This document shows, piece by piece, positions 12,470-22,319 of a DNA stretch of 64,000 nucleotides. Within the stretch, counting starts at the first letter, position 1. The number at the start of each line of letters is the position of its first letter. The stretch is from Alloteropsis semialata (lineage: Eukaryota > Streptophyta > Magnoliopsida > Poales > Poaceae). Location: contig CM014275.1 of NCBI GenBank assembly GCA_004135705.1, forward strand, positions 58,724,454 to 58,788,453, read 5' to 3'. The notes beneath the pieces are model-generated. The model had not been told where the DNA came from and did not search any database. It was given only the letters and a program-made list of their open reading frames with translations. A program made the position numbers and the translations under genes.

Positions 12470-13066
12470 TTAGGCTTCTTGTTGTTCTTTGTATAATACC
12501 AGATGGGGAATTTCTTCTCCCAGAATTTCTCCATAAACTTTATCAAGTTGTCCTTCTCTAGAGGTGTAACCTCCACTTCTTTCGTTTTGATTGTTCCTCC
12601 CATACTTGATCTTGATCATGAAGCACTGCTCCACCTTTGGCCTGAACTCAAACTTTTCCTTCTTACCATTAATGTGGAGCTGGATCTCTCCAGCACCCAC
12701 GTTAATGTGTGTGTCTACTGTGCTCAAGAAGGGTCTCCCTAGGATGAGTGATAAGTCGTTGCTCACGTCCATTTCCAGCACCACGAAGTCAATAGGGACG
12801 AAGCAATCTTGGATGCGTACCGGAATGTCCTCGGCTATCCCCTCCGGGTAGCGGACTATGGAGTCGGCCAGCTGCAGTCTCATGGGAGTAGGGGACAAAG
12901 TAATATAATTAAGGCGGTCAAATACTACCTTTGGCATGACGCTGACACTTGCCCCCAGATCACAGAGTGCGTGCTCAAATGCTGTGTCCTGATTGTACAC
13001 GTGATGGTGGGACACCCTGGGTCCTTCTTCTTTTTCGGGACCTTGTTCAGGATGGCTGCACTGCAC
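12470..13066 (-). pseudogene. Retrotransposon aspartic protease fragment
   Basis: The frame carries a retropepsin-like core: ALCDLGASVSVMPK, in which the catalytic loop reads DLGAS, and later LILGRPFLSTVDTHI, the LGRPFL flap/helix region typical of Athila/Tat-type plant elements. Upstream, the gag tail is in a different frame and overlaps this one near 12960-13066, so a frameshift separates them. About 198 codons from the first ATG are open, ending shortly after a lysine-rich segment. No pol domain follows. It would process Gag if joined and active, but the break makes that unlikely for this copy. Confidence 0.8.
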
Positions 13067-14569
13067 TCCTCAGTCAACTTTATGACCTCGGTACTTGGGA
13101 GTGGACGTTTGTTGTTGAGGATGTCCTTCAAGTACTTTGTGTAGGTTGGCACCTGCATAGCATCCAGCAATGGCACATGTATATTTAACTTTTGTATAAC
13201 CTCTACGAACCTGGCGAATTGCTCATCCGTGGATGGTTTCTTTTGACGTTGAGGGAACTGCAAGACATTGCTGTCGTAGAACTCATGTGGCGCAGTTCGT
13301 CCAGCTGGTGCTAGCTCGGCTTCAGGCTCTTCTCCTTCTTCTGGGATCTCCTTCCTTGGTGCCGCTGCCTTTCCTGCAGGGTTAGGAGGGATTGGATCCT
13401 GAGGAGCCTTACCGCTCCTCGTGGACACAACCTTTACAATTTCAAAGGAGGAATCCGGCTGCCCGGGAATTCTCCCCTTATCACCAGAAGGAGCAGCGGC
13501 GGCAAGCTGAGCTAACTGGTTTTCTTGCATTTTGTTAAAGCTCAGCTGGCTCTGGAAGGTGGAGGACAAACTTTCTATTTTAGAATTTATGCCCTCCAGA
13601 GCCTTATCGTTAGCATCAAGCCTCTTAGAGATAGATTTATTAATCTTAGCCTAACCAAGAACAAGATCTTTAAGGGAAGGTTGGTTAGAGAAAGAGTTAT
13701 TGTTGTTACCTCCCTGGAAGAATGGGCGTTGCTGGTTCCAGTTCCCTTGAGGCCGGTACCCGTTGTTGCCATTAACGAACTGTACCTCCTCTTGTGTCTC
13801 GGGGCAGTTGTTCCCCGAGTGGCCAGTTTCTCCACAGACTTCACACGTCATGTGTGAGTCCAGTGGCCCTTCATTGTCGGCGCCTCCATCCTTGGTGCGG
13901 TCATCAAGGCGCTTCATGATGAGGTCCATCTTGGCGGCCAGCATGTCTACCTCCTTCACGGTGTGCATACCGCGTTTGCACCCCTGAAGACGATCGTCAT
14001 TCCAAGATTGGTTTGACACCATCTTTTCGATGTGCAGCTTAGCGGCGGTCACGGTCAAGGAGAGGAATGCCCTCCAGCAGCAGTATCCATGTGTTCACAG
14101 GCTGTCTGGGATAGCCCATGATAGAAGTTCTGGAGCAGAGCCACTCTTGCATACCATGGTGGGGGCATGCCAGAATATAGTCCTGGAAGCGATCCCACGC
14201 TTCCGGAACTGTCTCTCCGGACTCTTGCTGGAAGCTGGAAATTCTTCCCCGAAGGGCATTGGTTTTCCCAATGGGGAAGAACTTCGCTAAGAAAGCGTTG
14301 GAGCACTTGGTCCACGTGTTCACCGCATCACGGTTGGAATAGAACCATTGTTTGGCTCTTCCCAATGGTGAGAACGAAAACAGGCGGAGCCTGATGGCCT
14401 CTTGATCCACTCCTCGGATGGTGATGGTACTGCACACCTCTAGGAAATGCTGCAGGTGAGCACTGGCGTCTTCATTGGCGTTCCCACAGAAGGGGCTAGC
14501 CTGCACCATGTTGATTAGCGGGGCCTTCAGCTCAAAAGCATGATCCCCCATTTCTACCTCCAGACCCAC
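12925..14569 (-). pseudogene. Retrotransposon gag, broken by frameshifts and a stop
   Basis: The 5' part (14039-14569) is a retrotransposon Gag domain: SPFCGNANEDASAHLQHFLE, later RAKQWFYS and ETVPEAWDRFQDYI. The middle (13651-14058) holds one CCHC zinc knuckle (CEVCGETGHSGNNC) that would bind RNA. The 3' part (12925-13569) is a proline- and lysine-rich tail ending near the protease. The pieces lie in different frames: at least two shifts fall between about 14150 and 14050. An in-frame TAG at 13651-13653 separates the knuckle part from the tail, which is in the same frame. This copy therefore cannot make full Gag unless the breaks are sequencing errors. Confidence 0.85.
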
Positions 14570-14918
14570 AGGGATCTAGGCAGCGGACGGGGCGGAGTAG
14601 TCACGGATGGTCCTGTCGGCAATGGCTTCTTTCGGTTGGGGTGCTACGGGAACAGGTTGTTCTCCTTGGTTGGAGGATTCTCCGATGACTGGTTCGGTCT
14701 CCGACAAGAACACCTAAGGGATTACGACACGAGAACATACCCTCCTTCCTATGGTATTCGGGTTCTCGACGTAGTTGGATGGTAATTGGAAACCAGTCAT
14801 GCACTACCCTGTTTCACATCACAGAGAAACAGAGCAAAAGGGTAAACCTGCTAGATTACTAGCAATTAATTATGTTGCATTAGATGCATGGATGATCAAA
14901 TCTCTTTAACCATTGCTT
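14570..14918 (-). other. Leader of the gag-protease element
   Basis: Sequence between the primer-binding site and the first clear Gag codons. A 67-codon minus-strand frame (14601-14804) is rich in Arg and Thr but shows no known domain; it may be the decayed start of gag or untranslated leader. Confidence 0.4.
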
Positions 14919-14936
14919 TCCCCGGCAATGGCGCCA
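14919..14936 (-). promoter_or_regulatory. Primer-binding site, tRNA-Asp type
   Basis: On the minus strand this reads TGGCGCCATTGCCGGGGA. That closely matches the complement of a plant tRNA-Asp 3' end, the primer commonly used by Athila/Tat-type elements. It lies eight bases inside the LTR boundary at 14945. Confidence 0.8.
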
Positions 14937-14944
14937 GAAATGCT

Positions 14945-15375
14945 TGTTGGTATTTCTTAGCATCACCAGTTAGAGTAGTGATGGTACTAGATATACTTCA
15001 TTGTAAATCTAGACATTACAGATATTCTGCAAGCGCATAGAAGTACGTTGTAGCATTTCACCTGGGAGTATTCCAGAGTATCGTTATTTGTTTATCTGCA
15101 GGGAAAGCGTTTAGTTAAAGAGAGGTGTCATCCAATGCATTTACTTACAACAACATTAATATACCATAATCTAAACAGGGGTAAATGATATAGAAGTGAA
15201 TGGGTAATGTGACACACAGAAGTTCATTGCTCATCATTATGGTAGTCTTAGTTAGTAATAATACATTAGTATAGAATACAAAGGGTTCATTAGCATCATA
15301 CATATGGGACTTGGATATACTACAATACCCTATACAAGCTCGTTCAATGATCATATGCAATAGGACATATCGAGA
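14945..15375 (-). repeat. 5' LTR of the gag-protease element, cut by the gap
   Basis: The plus strand starts TGTTGGTATTTCTTAGCATC, as the copy at 9340 does, and follows it for 431 bases to the run of N. The remaining ~1.2 kb and the outer target duplication are missing. Confidence 0.85.
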
Positions 15376-16375
15376 NNNNNNNNNNNNNNNNNNNNNNNNN
15401 NNNNNNNNNNNNNNNNNNNNNNNNNNNNNNNNNNNNNNNNNNNNNNNNNNNNNNNNNNNNNNNNNNNNNNNNNNNNNNNNNNNNNNNNNNNNNNNNNNNN
15501 NNNNNNNNNNNNNNNNNNNNNNNNNNNNNNNNNNNNNNNNNNNNNNNNNNNNNNNNNNNNNNNNNNNNNNNNNNNNNNNNNNNNNNNNNNNNNNNNNNNN
15601 NNNNNNNNNNNNNNNNNNNNNNNNNNNNNNNNNNNNNNNNNNNNNNNNNNNNNNNNNNNNNNNNNNNNNNNNNNNNNNNNNNNNNNNNNNNNNNNNNNNN
15701 NNNNNNNNNNNNNNNNNNNNNNNNNNNNNNNNNNNNNNNNNNNNNNNNNNNNNNNNNNNNNNNNNNNNNNNNNNNNNNNNNNNNNNNNNNNNNNNNNNNN
15801 NNNNNNNNNNNNNNNNNNNNNNNNNNNNNNNNNNNNNNNNNNNNNNNNNNNNNNNNNNNNNNNNNNNNNNNNNNNNNNNNNNNNNNNNNNNNNNNNNNNN
15901 NNNNNNNNNNNNNNNNNNNNNNNNNNNNNNNNNNNNNNNNNNNNNNNNNNNNNNNNNNNNNNNNNNNNNNNNNNNNNNNNNNNNNNNNNNNNNNNNNNNN
16001 NNNNNNNNNNNNNNNNNNNNNNNNNNNNNNNNNNNNNNNNNNNNNNNNNNNNNNNNNNNNNNNNNNNNNNNNNNNNNNNNNNNNNNNNNNNNNNNNNNNN
16101 NNNNNNNNNNNNNNNNNNNNNNNNNNNNNNNNNNNNNNNNNNNNNNNNNNNNNNNNNNNNNNNNNNNNNNNNNNNNNNNNNNNNNNNNNNNNNNNNNNNN
16201 NNNNNNNNNNNNNNNNNNNNNNNNNNNNNNNNNNNNNNNNNNNNNNNNNNNNNNNNNNNNNNNNNNNNNNNNNNNNNNNNNNNNNNNNNNNNNNNNNNNN
16301 NNNNNNNNNNNNNNNNNNNNNNNNNNNNNNNNNNNNNNNNNNNNNNNNNNNNNNNNNNNNNNNNNNNNNNNNNNN
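15376..16375. other. Assembly gap, 1000 N
   Basis: Exactly 1000 N, so the true length is probably unknown. It hides the end of an LTR and the 3' exons of the Ulp1-like gene. Long frames that cross it are artefacts. Confidence 0.99.
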
Positions 16376-19300
16376 ATATCGATCCTCTTGTGTATGAGAT
16401 TAACACAGTACACGAAGTAATGCCCATGATCGAGAACAGGAATAAAAATCTAAATAACAGATAAGAGTAAGTGATGTATCCAGATCATGGAACAAATTCT
16501 GTAAGATGCAATTTACTAACCAGTTTCGACTTGCTTATGTCGCCATAAAGCGCAACATCATGCTTCAAAAACGAAACTGCAACAGCAAACTGCTCGGTCT
16601 CGGCATTATCTTCTGTGTAAGGGTCCTTAATTTGGACAAGATCCCACTAAAGAACAGGGGAAAAATTTACTAAAATTGAAAATAATGTAGACAATACATG
16701 AGTAGCAATGAAGTAACTAACCCAAAAACCAGTCGAAATAAATATCCTGTAGCCAAGAGACTCCGGCTTATAAACAATGTCATCATGGCGCAGGCAAAGA
16801 ATACCAAGCTCTAGAACCACTCTCTCGGCTTCTTTTCCATCAGCAAATGAATCTAACAACTCAAAGCCACTTAGAGAGTGGAATACACTAAACTGCAGAA
16901 GTGTCTTCCTGTTGAATAAATAAAAATAATTAGATATACAATGTAAACAGAACTCTGAATGAAAAAAAAAAGCAACAACAAAATGACTAAGCTTACTCAT
17001 GGAGACTGCTGTCATTTGCAATTCTATCTCTCAGAGCTAACGCCTTGACACGTGGAACACTCGGACGACTGTTCTTTATATCAAAAGGCGATATGTACTG
17101 ACTGGGCGTGCTAACCAATGAGCTCATCAGCTTTCTGAATATACTATCTGTAAAATCAGAAATCTCCTCACAATTTTTAGAAAATTCCTCTTGAGATAAG
17201 CGAACTGGAGGAGTCAAGCTGTTCAAAGCTATATCGGAATCAGCTTCAAAGGAGATGCCGTCCTGTGGGATCTTAGATTTCAGATAGGCAATAATTGTAT
17301 CAGCCTCCTCTTCAACTGCCTTCAGACTTTTTATGTGACTATCCCTTATTTTCTTCGCCTGAGCCTGTGTAACTTTCTTTGCTGCCTTCTTTCCTGCAGC
17401 AGGTTCAGCAACAGCCCTTTTACCTTTTACCCTAAGCCTGTAGCTCTCAGCTCTTTGCATTACAGCTTGAGCCTTCAACCGATCATTTTCATCATCATAA
17501 ATGGCTGAATATGTAGCTGAAGCATAAGCTGAACCTAAAACAGAACCTGAAGCTGAAGCTGACTCAATAGGATCAAGTACCTCCTTGTTCAAAGGACCAC
17601 AAGGCATGGAAAAAGCATCATAGCCTTGTTGCACACCAACAGTTGCACTGCTCTGGAAAATCATGTCGCATACGGAATCTAAATTCCCAGAAGCAGACCT
17701 CAGATGGGGAGGCGCTGAAAAAGATATAAAACATCAGCAACAGATATAAAATAAAGACAGATAAAGACAAATAAAAAAATGACATTGCAACACTTACTTG
17801 AAATAACTGCCTTCTCACCTTCATCATCACCATCTTTCTTTCCTGACGCAGCAGGAGAATCAACTTTATCATCACCATCTGAACAAGCTGAATGAGAAGG
17901 ACTAGGAGTTACAAACATTCCTTTAACGAAATCATCTTGATCATCTGTTAGAGCAATATTAGAAACTCCACCAGAACCCATCCCATGACAAGCCATGTCC
18001 TTAAAAAAGGTATCATCCTGACCAGGCGTTATCACATCCAAAGGACTAGGCGCAACAAAATTTTGTTCATCACCCTGCGGATACTCAATATAACCAATTT
18101 CCTCATGATGAACAAATCCCTCTTGTTCCCTCTCCTCTTCATCAGCCTGCTCTTTCAAAACTTGTGCACCTTCCTCATTACGAACAGACTCCTCTTTTTC
18201 AGCCTGTTCAGTCTCCTCTTCATGAGCAGACTGGTCTTTCTCAACATTAGCAGTTCCCTCTACATGAACAGGCTGATCTCTCTCAGCATCACCAGTGCCA
18301 TCATGCACTGAATCCTCTGCAGTTTCCTCTACATGAAGAGGCTGCTCTCTATCAACACCACCAGTGCCAACATGCACTGCATCCTCTGCATTTTCCTCTC
18401 CATGAACAGGCTGCTCTGCCTCAACACGCACTGCATCCTCTGTAGGAACAAAGCCCGCAGGAGCGTCCTCTGCAGGAACTTGGTTGTTACTGGACTTCTG
18501 CATCTCTTCATCAGCCTGTGTTAACAGATTCCTCAAACTGCTAATGCATTCCTGCTGAGCTCTGGCCATTAAATTTTGACCCATTGTAAGATACTCCTGC
18601 GCCTGCGCAGTATCTTCACCAAACTTGTTCACTACCACCTGAGCTTCTAAGCATTTTCCCTTACTGGCAACATCAAGTAGTAGCTGCGCAATGGATGAAT
18701 CCATACCAGGATTAGAATAATTTGTTGAAGCATGCTGAATTCTAGGCACATCCGTATCAAGCTGCACATTAGAGCCACAGGCTTACAGCGGCACCTCAAC
18801 CTCAACATAGCATGTTTTCTCGATAGGCTTCAACTACAAAAACAAAACAAAAAAATTATAAGCAAACTACTAAACATCCAAGTCGCATTACAAAATTGGA
18901 AAACTAATATATAAAGAACATTAAACAAAAGAAAAGGTCTAGCATCAATTACCGTCAAATGACCAAATCTTCCAGCTACATCTCGTCTGCGATCAGCTGC
19001 AATGATCATATCAACAATCTTCTGCTCAAGGTAGACACATCGAGGCAGCATCGAAGGAGAAGTATCGTAGTCATGCTGCAGGAAGTCCACGTACAACAAC
19101 TACAATATTTTCAAGGAAGAAAAACATTAAACACAGTGCAAATAACTCAAAAAAGAAATAAATTTACAAAACTTCAGCAAAAACTCACACTAAGAAAAAT
19201 AGTACAGCCAGATATAGGAGGCTTCTCCTTTCTCCTCCTAGCATCATGATAACTCCTTGCAGCTAAGCAAAGCCAATCAACAACAGCCTTGCACCAATTA

Positions 19301-20116
19301 ATGCCGGAAATACTTTCAAGTGACTGTGTGTACACCGCATCAAGATTTCTGATGTAGGAATCTGAGTTGGAGAAAAGAAGGGTGCAAAAGGCAACCATGA
19401 AGAAACACCTGATACAATTATCCAGATCAAGTGTCCCAGATGAAATCTTTTGGCCCAAGTTTCTAGCAGACATCTTAGCACCAGCATCACCTAATATTTC
19501 ATTTGCGGCCCGATGCCGTGCAAGTTGTCCATCTTTGTCATTGAAATAAGGAGGGTTACCACCACGATTCGGAAGACGGAACATGCACCAAACAGCATGC
19601 TCAGTGACACGGATCTGTTTTCCACCTTCAATATCAAGAGTCATTGTATCTGGATTGAATCTATCCATCAGCCAGATAACCAACTCCTTGTCAATTTTTT
19701 CTGCTTTCAAATCCAGGAGTCCACCGAAACCCATGGACTGAATCCTTGCCCTCATATCAGCATTAACAGCAGGAAGAAATTTTCTAAATAAACTAGGAGA
19801 GCAACGGATAGAATAATTTCCACTCTTCTTATGATCAACAGAAGTGGGCACAACAGCACATGGAGGAGTCTACAATAGCAAATAACGATAATTGAAACAA
19901 ACCAGATATTAACTAAAGAATTTGTTTGCACTAACAAATGAACAAAACCAAATTTACCTGAACAACAGCTCGGGTGCAAGATGGACTGCGTTTAGACCGA
20001 CCCCTCTTGCTAGGTCCAGCAAGATCTGTACCATGCCTTTTCGAACCAGCATTACGCCTAGCGTTCCTCCTACAGAAACCATCTTCACCAGTGCGCTCAG
20101 CTTGATCGCTATCCAT
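16376..20116 (-). pseudogene. Ulp1/C48-like cysteine protease gene, transposon-associated, interrupted by a stop
   Basis: Eight minus-strand exons can be joined with GT-AG borders and consistent phase: 20116-19958, 19869-19189, 19099-18953, 18833-17798, 17714-16997, 16908-16722, 16646-16521 and 16449 into the gap. The start MDSDQAERTG precedes a basic stretch (KRGRSKRS). Exon 2 has the conserved helical block common to grass Ulp1-like transposon proteins (RIQSMGFGGLLDL, WCMFRLPNRGGNPPYF). Exon 4 is long, acidic and repetitive (VHVEETAEDSVHDGTG). The last visible exon ends VLDHGHYFVYCVNLIHKRID, matching the catalytic-His strand of C48 peptidases; the Asp and Cys would lie in the gap. A TAA at 18783-18785 interrupts exon 4 in frame. 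Such proteins, often carried by MULE-type elements, would cleave ubiquitin-like tags. Function here is doubtful. Confidence 0.78.
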
Positions 20117-20165
20117 TATGTAACTGGAAATAAAATAAAAAATTAACCTTAGAATGAACAAATGC

Positions 20166-20705
20166 AAACAGCAAACACAATTGCAACACCAACCAATTGA
20201 ACATTTGTTGCACAACAGCTAAACAGGCCTAAAAAAATACAATTGCAACCAAAAGCAAACAAACATATTTGCAAACTAACAGCAAACACAATTGCAACAC
20301 CAGCCAATTGAACATTTGTTGCACAACAGCTAAACAGGGCTAAAAAAAATACAATTGCAACCAAAAGCAAACATATTTGCAAACTAACAGCAAACACAAT
20401 TGCAACACCAGCCAATTCAACATTTGTTGCACAACAGCTAAACAGGGCTACAAAAATACAATTGCAACCAAAAGCAAACACATTTGCAAACTAACAGTAA
20501 ACACAATTGCAACACATACCAATTCAACATTTGTTGCACAACAGCTACCAGGGCTAAAAAATACAATTGCAACCAAAAGCAAACACATTTGCAAACTAAC
20601 AGTAAACACAATTGCAACACCAACAAATTGAACATTTGTTGCACAACAGCTACCACGGCTCAAAAAAGCACGGACCACCACCAACCAATTCAACAAATGT
20701 TCAAC
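20166..20705. repeat. Tandem repeat, about five copies of 105-111 bases
   Basis: Units begin CAAACACAATTGCAACACC (or TAAACACAATTGC) at about 20172, 20283, 20391, 20498 and 20603, each carrying CATTTGTTGCACAACAGCTA. The last copy is degraded. It lies upstream of the Ulp1-like start and just beyond a splice-acceptor-like TTTCCAG (minus strand, near 20126), so it is probably inside a 5'-leader intron. The open frames across it reflect repeat periodicity. Confidence 0.88.
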
Positions 20706-21360
20706 AACGGCTACCAGAGCATTGAACTAAACAATCAACTTGGGATCTACTAAATCGACTAAATTTAACCAGAAAAGACTACAACACCGCAATGAAAAAC
20801 AAGAACAGCAACCATACGAAACCCTAGGTCTCGATTCGGAGGAAAAATAATGTACGGTTGCCACGGCTCGAGAAGAGGGGAATCGATACATACCTCGAGG
20901 TAAAGATAAACAACCGGATTTGTAGCACAACGAGACCTTGGAAAGAGCGCGGCGCCGCTTGAATCACCAAATGCTCAGCCAAAGAAAACCCCAATGCGCT
21001 AGTTCACTTTACGAACCAAATGAACTTGCAGAACAAAACAAGAGAACCCCAATGCTCCAATATCAGGGGACAATCCGCTGAAATGGGAGAAGAAAACCGG
21101 CGAGAATCACTCGATCGCACGAACGAACGCTCGGGGGGAAGGAGAGAGCAGAACGGCGGAAGAAGAGAGAAGACCACGAGAGAACAGTAACCGCAAAAGG
21201 AAAAATGGAAAACGCGATTTTGTGGGCCCACAAACCTGCGCGCGGCGGTTCCAAAATGATTAAAGAAAATGCGCGCGCGCGAGGCCGGGGTCGGTTGCGG
21301 GAAGTCGAGTCGGGCCGGTCGGTTCGGGATTGTTGGGTCGGCCCAGGCGCGCAGTCGGAC
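20706..21360 (-). promoter_or_regulatory. Probable upstream and leader region of the Ulp1-like gene
   Basis: GC-rich DNA with CpG-rich runs (GCGCGCGCGAGG, GGGCCGGTCGG) lies upstream of the repeat-bearing leader. No domain is seen in its short frames. Promoter role is inferred from position only. Confidence 0.35.
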
Positions 21361-21392
21361 CTGGGTGCATTTTCTATACGAAATGCACCCAG
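21361..21392. repeat. 12-bp inverted repeat next to the TA tract
   Basis: CTGGGTGCATTT and AAATGCACCCAG flank an eight-base loop, a perfect stem. A third partial copy, AGGTGCATTA, follows. It may be the terminal structure of a mobile element that ends at the (TA)n tract. Confidence 0.7.
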
Positions 21393-21408
21393 GTGCATTA
21401 TAGCAAAA

Positions 21409-21411
<3 letters not shown>

Positions 21412-21483
<72 letters not shown>
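21412..21483. repeat. (TA)n microsatellite
   Basis: About 72 bases of uninterrupted TA repeat (36 units). Its length may be under-collapsed or polymorphic. Confidence 0.97.
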
Positions 21484-21485
<2 letters not shown>

Positions 21486-21945
21486 CACTGTAATTTTGCA
21501 CAAGTCCACACCCCACTCATAAACCTGCAAAATGTGTCTCTGCCAATAAATAAAACTTTTTAAAAGCACATTTCTTCACTTTGATGTTTTGCCTACATCT
21601 GCTTTCATCATGAAAATAAGGAATGCGATGTGCCTCCCCTGACCCTGAGTGCCTATATATACTTGGTAGGGAGATGAATGCCTATACTTATCTAGTTCAT
21701 CCAAGTATTCTAGTCGCTACTAAGTGATGGCTTGTCCCTTTGGGGGTACTTTACGGTCTCTAAAACTTAGTCTTGATCACTATTTTGTCCTTTGATCTTT
21801 GAACTTCCATTTATTGTGGGCACTCCTCTATTTACATGGATTCAAAGAGTAAAAATCATTTCCCTTTGAAATGTCTACTAGTTTTGTATGGCTTTCATGT
21901 AGCAACTACAGTAGTAGAAGTAGTTAGCAGAACATCTTTGTCTAG
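21484..21945. other. Intergenic, nothing recognised
   Basis: AT-rich sequence without a credible coding frame, RNA gene or terminal repeats that I can see. Confidence 0.5.
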
Positions 21946-21947
21946 TA

Positions 21948-22182
21948 CTCCCTTCGTTCCAAATTATAATTCATTTGACTTTTTTGATCCCAAGTTTGAT
22001 CACTCGTCTTATTCAAAAAATTTGTGCAAATCTAGTCAAATTTAAGTCATTCTTGAAGAACTTTTATTAATAAAGCAAGCAACAACAAAAGATGTGATAC
22101 TTTGCACAACTTTTTGAATAAGACGAGCGGTCAAACTTGGGGTCAGAAAAGTCAAATGAATTATAATTTGGAATGGAGGGAG
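21948..22182. mobile_element. Stowaway-type MITE
   Basis: The 235-base element begins CTCCCTTCGTTCCAAATTAT and ends with its inverted complement (ATAATTTGGAATGGAGGGAG), flanked by TA on both sides (21946-21947 and 22183-22184). Terminal repeats and TA duplication define Stowaway (Tc1/mariner) MITEs. The arms stay complementary well inward (ATTCATTTGACTTTT; CGTCTTATTCAAAAA), so the RNA could fold into a hairpin. No coding capacity. Confidence 0.9.
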
Positions 22183-22319
22183 TATAAATTATTTGTGCGA
22201 ATGGGCATGTGATATATTTTTCATGGGATTTTCCATGCTCCTGCGAAATCAGCATCAGTTGGGCATTTGTGTTTATTTATTATTACAACTCATATGGATA
22301 AACTCAATGAATTTCCTCT

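Larger units (their letters stand above)
9340..15375 (-). mobile_element. Non-autonomous gypsy-type LTR element with gag and protease only
   Basis: Read on the minus strand, the order is 5' LTR (14945 into the gap), primer-binding site, leader, gag, aspartic protease, a 1.5-kb tail without recognisable genes, polypurine tract, 3' LTR (9340-10952). No reverse transcriptase, RNase H or integrase motif is visible between the protease and the polypurine tract. The internal region is only about 4.0 kb. This resembles gag-only (TR-GAG-like) derivatives of Athila/Tat-type elements, which depend on enzymes from other copies. GTAAT precedes the LTR at 9335-9339; its partner would lie in or past the gap. 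The coding part is decayed. Confidence 0.82.

Noticed and set aside
15145..16427. Long frames on both strands across the 1000-N gap
   Set aside because: They exist only because N codons are not read as stops.
18758..18783. Tiny intron (GTAAGC...TGCAG) that would remove the TAA in the Ulp1-like gene
   Set aside because: It would be about 25 bases, too short for plant splicing, and the frame is the same on both sides. A nonsense codon is simpler.
20149..20753. Repeated hydrophobic frames and CRISPR-like spacing
   Set aside because: A 105-111-base tandem repeat whose length avoids stops in some frames. Units are similar throughout, with no unique spacers, and this is plant DNA.
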